A DNA stretch of 11,449 bases from Auxenochlorella pyrenoidosa (taxonomy: Eukaryota > Chlorophyta > Trebouxiophyceae > Chlorellales > Chlorellaceae): assembly GCA_001430745.1 (NCBI GenBank), contig KQ481950.1, positions 796,740 through 808,188 of the forward strand. Reading direction: 5' to 3'. A model generated the notes under the pieces. The model ran no database searches, was not told the DNA's origin, and saw nothing but the letters and a program-made list of their open reading frames with translations. Position 1 is the first letter of the stretch. Each line of letters opens with the position of its first letter. Positions 8,072 through 11,449 of this stretch are shown here, in pieces. A program made the position numbers and the translations under genes.

Positions 8072-9338
8072 ATGCCAAGCGCCTTCAACCTCGCCCTGCC
8101 CTGTTCAACCAACATGATGCAGAGCGCACGCTATGGCCCACGCCGGCGCTGGTGGTCGGAAGCCTGGGAGGACGGGCCTGGCAGTGAGCCGGGCAGGGAC
8201 GGCAGCCAGGACGACGGCTCGGCGGTGCGGCCAGAGCAGGTCACCACCATCTTTTGCGGCGACGGCTCGGTGGTGCGGCTGGGTGCCGTGCCCAACCCGG
8301 CCCTAGCCGAGCTGGAGCGCCGGCGCCAGCAGGCACCGGACGCCGGCTTTGGAGCAGACCTGCTGGGCGGCAGCGCCGGCGGGGCGGCGCCGCTGCCGTT
8401 GCCGCGCGAGCAGGGGCTCTGCATCGGTTCGGTGTTCACCATCAGGTGAGGGCCCGGGCCGAGTGTGTGCTGGCTGCTGCTGCTGCTGCTGTGAGGGCTG
8501 CGGTGCAGCTCGGCGGCTTGCATGCCAGCAGTGCAGCCGGCTCCTCGCGTCGCGGAATGCACCGCTGCTTCAAGCCAGCGTGCCTCCTGCACGTGCGTGC
8601 TTCCAAGGCTCGCTTGGGCTCTGCGCGCTGCTGCCTGCAGTTGTCGCCTGCCCGTCTCGCTTGCCTGCTGCTAAGCGCTCCCAGACCTGCCTGCCTCGCG
8701 CCCCTGTGGTTTGCTTGCACGCCACTGACGGGCGGCGCCGCCCCTGCCCGCAGCGCCACCAACGGGATTGACGCCGCCCGCCGCCTCCACCTGCTGGGCT
8801 TCTGCTTCTCCACGGAGCAGCTGGCTGAGCGGGTGGAGGAGACGGTGCTGCGCCGCGGCGGCGAGATCTTCGAGGCGCGGCGCCAGCTGAAGAGGTGGGC
8901 GCCGGCCCCCCCTGGCAACGCCAGGGTTTGCTGGGCGTGTCTTGCCTGGGGTACTGCCGCGGCGCACCCTGGAGCCGCCCTTCGTGGGCGAGGCGTCGCA
9001 CCAGCGCCATGCAGCCTGCACACTTCGTCGCCCAGCCTGCCTGGGCCGTGCCGCACGCTGCACAGAGGCGCCGCACATGCACCCGGCCACTCCGCGTTGC
9101 CCTGCCTCGCACCTGCCTCCCCCCAGCTGCGTGCATGTCCCGCTCGCTGCGACTCACCCTCACACCCCCCGCCCTCACCGCCCCGGCCCACCGCAGCGGC
9201 GTGCACGAGGTGCTGCACATGAGCCTGGCCATCCCGCTGCTGTTCGGCGTGCCGCCAGAGTACGAGCGGCTCAAGCGCGGCGTTATCCAGGGCGGCGGGG
9301 TGATCGAGCGCGTCCAGCGGGAGTGGATAATCTACTGA
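8072..9338 (+). CDS. Conserved-looking protein of unknown function, three exons
   Basis: Not recognised. Exons 8072-8445, 8754-8894 and 9197-9338 splice in phase, each junction recreating an AGC Ser codon, to give about 218 residues ending EWIIY. All junctions are AG|GTG donors and CCGCAG acceptors. Residues 1-90 are polar, with an RRRWW cluster and acidic stretches. The last 95 are more globular: an alpha-helical TNGIDAARRLHLLGFCF segment, a charged helix with ERVEETVLRRGGEIFEARRQLK, then a hydrophobic HEVLHMSLAIPLLFG segment and RLKRGVIQGGGVIERVQREW. There is no clear transmembrane span or catalytic motif. The start is uncertain: ATGs at 8072, 8114 and 8117 are all in frame, and the first is chosen as the longest. 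The introns (308 and 302 nt) contain nothing else recognisable apart from a CTG repeat. It shares its promoter region with the KH-WW gene. Confidence 0.75.
8474..8491 (+). repeat. (CTG)6 microsatellite in intron 1 of the unknown gene
   Basis: Six perfect CTG triplets lie 28 nt after the donor of the first intron. They are outside the spliced reading frame. Length variation between strains would be expected. Confidence 0.9.
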
Positions 9339-10206
9339 GCGCGCTGACTGGGCTGCCATGCCACCCCCCCTGCGCTGCCGTGGCTCGCTGTACGGCCGCC
9401 CACGGATGCAGCCATACCTTGCCTGGCTGTGGTTGGCTGCCCTGCACTGCCACCAGCTGCTGCTGGGTGATGCGAGCTCCAGCCGTGGGGACGATTTCAT
9501 CCAACCTTCAGTCCCAAACCACCCCGGCCCACCGGTAGACCCTTGCCTGCCCATTCATTCTGCCCAGCGTACCTGCCAGGCAGTTTTTCGCACGCTGCCC
9601 GGCAGCATCCCCTGTATTCCGCCTGTTGCCACCAGGCGCCCTCACTGCTGACTCCTGCCGTGTACCTTTATGCATGTGCACTAGCTGCGGTTGCCGCTCC
9701 CCTCGGTCTCCCCGCCTTTCATGTTGTGATCCTGTACCATCTGCCCGCTGTTTCCCTAGGCCCCTGCTTAACTGCAATCTCTGTTGTTACCGACCTGCAT
9801 TTGTTGTAGAATGAGGAGCCGCACAACAGGCAATCCTGGCTAGCCTGAGGCGCTGCCATCATCGCGCTGTTGCAGCACCAACACGTTGCCTGCAAGCAAG
9901 GAGCCTGCCGATGTGACGCGTCGCCAGTGGCTGCGCTCCTTCCGCCTGCTGCTGGCATGCATCTCAGCGGACTAGATTGCAGGTGGGGTTCCCTTCGTTG
10001 CTAGATTGGATCGCAGCCAAAAGTCCCACACCCAGTCCACATGCCTGCCCCTGCTGCGCCACGCTGGGCGTCCAGCGCCGCAATAGGCTGCTCATTTCGT
10101 GTTTCGAAACCCTACTCCTAGACCCCTCAGAACCGTTCTGTGACCTTGGAGGGACGGCTGGGAGTTCTTTAGGCACTCCGACAGTGGCCCGGGTGACAAG
10201 CACGCC
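9339..10206. other. Intergenic region: 3' UTR of the unknown gene and promoter of the proline-rich gene
   Basis: No exon, RNA gene or TGTAA signal was found in these 868 bp. The segment from about 9600 to 9850 is somewhat more AT/T-rich than the rest of the window, as expected for untranslated sequence. Open frames on both strands (for example 9543-9809 plus and 9719-9958 minus) give Cys/Pro-rich peptides without family motifs and are taken as chance. The promoter of the next gene should lie in the last few hundred bases. No TATA box is evident. Confidence 0.55.
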
Positions 10207-11265
10207 ATGCTTCAGACCAAGGCTGCACTGCTCCTCTGGGCAGCCTGCCTTCTGGCCTGCCTGCAGGGAGGCGCCCCCCGGCTAGAGAGGCGAGTGGCCC
10301 TGCAGTACGACTTGCAGAAGACGGGTTGTGCCGATCCTTGGAACAACTGGAGACCCTGGGACTTCTTGTTCAGTGGGCCGAGGCTGCCAGGGGGGCCAGC
10401 CTGCTTGGGTGCCAGTTTGGGCGGTGCCGCCTTCGGCGAGCTTGGTTGGCTCCATGATGCCGGTCGAAGCAAGCCAATCTCTCATCACACATGCCTGCAG
10501 GCAGCCGGTGCCTGCAGTGGGCCACTCTCGCCACCTCGCCCAGGAGCCCCCGCCCAGCGTCACCACCACTCCAGAGCCGCCGCCTGTCGAGGTGCCGGCG
10601 CCAGTCCAGGTCCCCGCACCCGTCGAGGTCCCCGCGCCCGTCGAAGTGCCAGCACCTATCGAAGTGCCAGCACCCATTGTGGTGCCCGCGCCTGTCGAGG
10701 TGCCTGCTCCAATTGAGGTGCCCGCGCCGGTTGAGGTGCCTGCGCCAATTGTGCTGCCCCCACCGACTGTCACACCGCCCGAGCCAACGCCAGCACCACC
10801 ACCACTCGGCACCACCACGCCTGTGGTGTTCACTGCGCCCTCGCCCCCGCCCCCGTCGGCCCGGAGCACGGTGAGGTGGAATCCAGGATGCCTTCTTCCC
10901 TGCAGGATTAGGTCGTTGCAAGGCTCTCATGGCTCACAGGGCCTCTCTAAGCCAAACCTGCAATGGCCAGGGCCTGCCACAAATTCCTCCCTTTACCCTT
11001 CACCTGCAGGTGTTCACAACCACCGCTTCTCCCTCACCGCCGCCACCCCCGTCTGGCAGCCAGGTGTCCTCCCCCCCACAGTCAACCCCGCCACCCCCCA
11101 AGCCAACCTCTGGCTCCCCTCCCCCGCCCTCACTTGGCACAACCACCGCCCTCAAGCAAGCCCTGACAACCTCGCCCGCTCCACCCCCACCCCCATCCTC
11201 CACACCTCCTCCACCCAGCACCAAGCAGGCGACGACCTCCAGCCAGCCGACATCCTGCGGCCAGG
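10207..11265 (+). CDS. Secreted proline-rich (extensin/HRGP-like) protein, 3' partial
   Basis: The first exon starts at ATG 10207 with a convincing signal peptide: MLQTK followed by a hydrophobic core AALLLWAACLLACL. A Trp-rich segment with CADPWNNWRPWDF follows. A frame change then requires an intron, with likely acceptors at 10498-10500, 10515-10517 or 10541-10543. The best-looking donors are GTGGGC at 10373 and GTGCCG at 10424, so the exon 1 end is not fixed. The next exon, to 10870 (donor GTGAGG), encodes ten hexapeptides and then PPPLGTTTPVVF and SPPPP. Exon 11010-11265 continues with PSPPPPPSG, TPPPPKPT and APPPPPSS blocks and ends at SCGQ with a GTAAGG donor. The rest is beyond the window; 11266-11449 appears intronic. 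SPPPP blocks are typical hydroxyproline O-glycosylation sites of algal wall and matrix proteins. The role is inferred and the family unassigned. Confidence 0.65.
10583..10762 (+). repeat. Ten tandem 18-nt units encoding P-V/I-E-V-P-A hexapeptides
   Basis: The units run PVEVPA, PVQVPA, PVEVPA, PVEVPA, PIEVPA, PIVVPA, PVEVPA, PIEVPA, PVEVPA and PIVLPP without a break in frame. Synonymous positions vary (GTC/GTT, GAG/GAA, CCC/CCG/CCA/CCT), so the array is not a very recent expansion and the peptide itself appears to be maintained. This differs from the SPPPP style of the following exon. It probably forms an extended, regularly spaced stalk (inference). Confidence 0.92.
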
Positions 11266-11449
11266 GTAAGGCGCCAGCTGGCCTGTGCTTGCAGGAGTGG
11301 GGCGCAGGGGCGCAGGGGCTCGGGGCATGTGCCGCTGGCCGACACGCCCGCAGCCGCAAGTCGCACTGCCAGCTTGCGGGCATGCGCTGTAGTTGGCAGA
11401 GGCGCAGGTGACCTGCAGCGAAACGCACTGACGCTTACTGCTCTCCCGC

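Noticed and set aside
8442..9554. 370-codon minus-strand open frame
   Set aside because: It is antisense to the unknown gene, including its introns. The spliced plus-strand frame has consistent phases and splice sites, whereas this product is Arg/Ala/Gly-rich noise.
10096..10115. TTTCGAAAC segment resembling a tRNA T-arm
   Set aside because: No matching acceptor, D or anticodon arms could be paired around it; it is just a TTCGAA palindrome with flanking bases.
10282..10869. Minus-strand Gly-Ala-Gly-Thr-Ser-Thr repeat protein
   Set aside because: It is the exact antisense of the PVEVPA array. The plus frame has a signal peptide, splice sites and a proline-rich continuation, which the minus frame lacks.
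1..11449. CRISPR array, bacterial operon, insertion sequence or phage genes
   Set aside because: No spaced direct repeats, transposase or phage motifs were found. The pervasive spliceosomal introns show nuclear eukaryotic DNA.

Overview
The window looks like nuclear DNA of a green alga, most likely a trebouxiophyte of the Chlorella/Micractinium type. It is GC-rich. Coding is broken into short exons (24 to 374 nt) separated by introns of roughly 140 to 380 nt with GTGAG/GTGGG donors and CAG acceptors. A TGTAA polyadenylation signal of green-algal type follows the first gene. One gene matches the domain plan of a circadian RNA-binding protein described in Chlamydomonas. The genus is inferred from style only.

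Layout. Positions 1-163 are the end of an intron. Exons from 164 to 2198 (+) encode the C-terminal 201 residues of a glyceraldehyde-3-phosphate dehydrogenase whose motifs resemble the bacterial ArsJ-associated subgroup rather than the usual plastid GapA/B or cytosolic GapC. Positions 2199-3414 form a tail-to-tail region of 3' UTRs. Positions 7642 down to 3415 (-) hold a complete 14-exon gene for a 492-residue protein: acidic Q/P/A-rich N-terminus, basic NLS-like patch, three KH domains, Gly/Pro/Phe/Tyr-rich linker and C-terminal WW domain. This is the architecture of the C1 subunit of CHLAMY1. Positions 7643-8071 are a short divergent promoter. A three-exon gene of unknown function (8072-9338, +, about 218 residues) follows. 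Positions 9339-10206 are non-coding as far as can be seen. From 10207 (+) a secreted proline-rich, wall- or matrix-type protein begins, with a signal peptide, ten copies of a P-V/I-E-V-P-A hexapeptide and SPPPP blocks. It runs off the right edge.

The genes do not form a pathway. The neighbourhood is ordinary eukaryotic gene packing: convergent GAPDH and C1, divergent C1 and the unknown gene. The points most worth a second look are the GAPDH subfamily, the C1/CHLAMY1 homologue with a UG-rich stretch in its own intron 6, the G-rich intron that splits its WW domain, and the hexapeptide array. Exon junctions were placed by hand from reading frame, splice consensus and family motifs. There is no transcript evidence.
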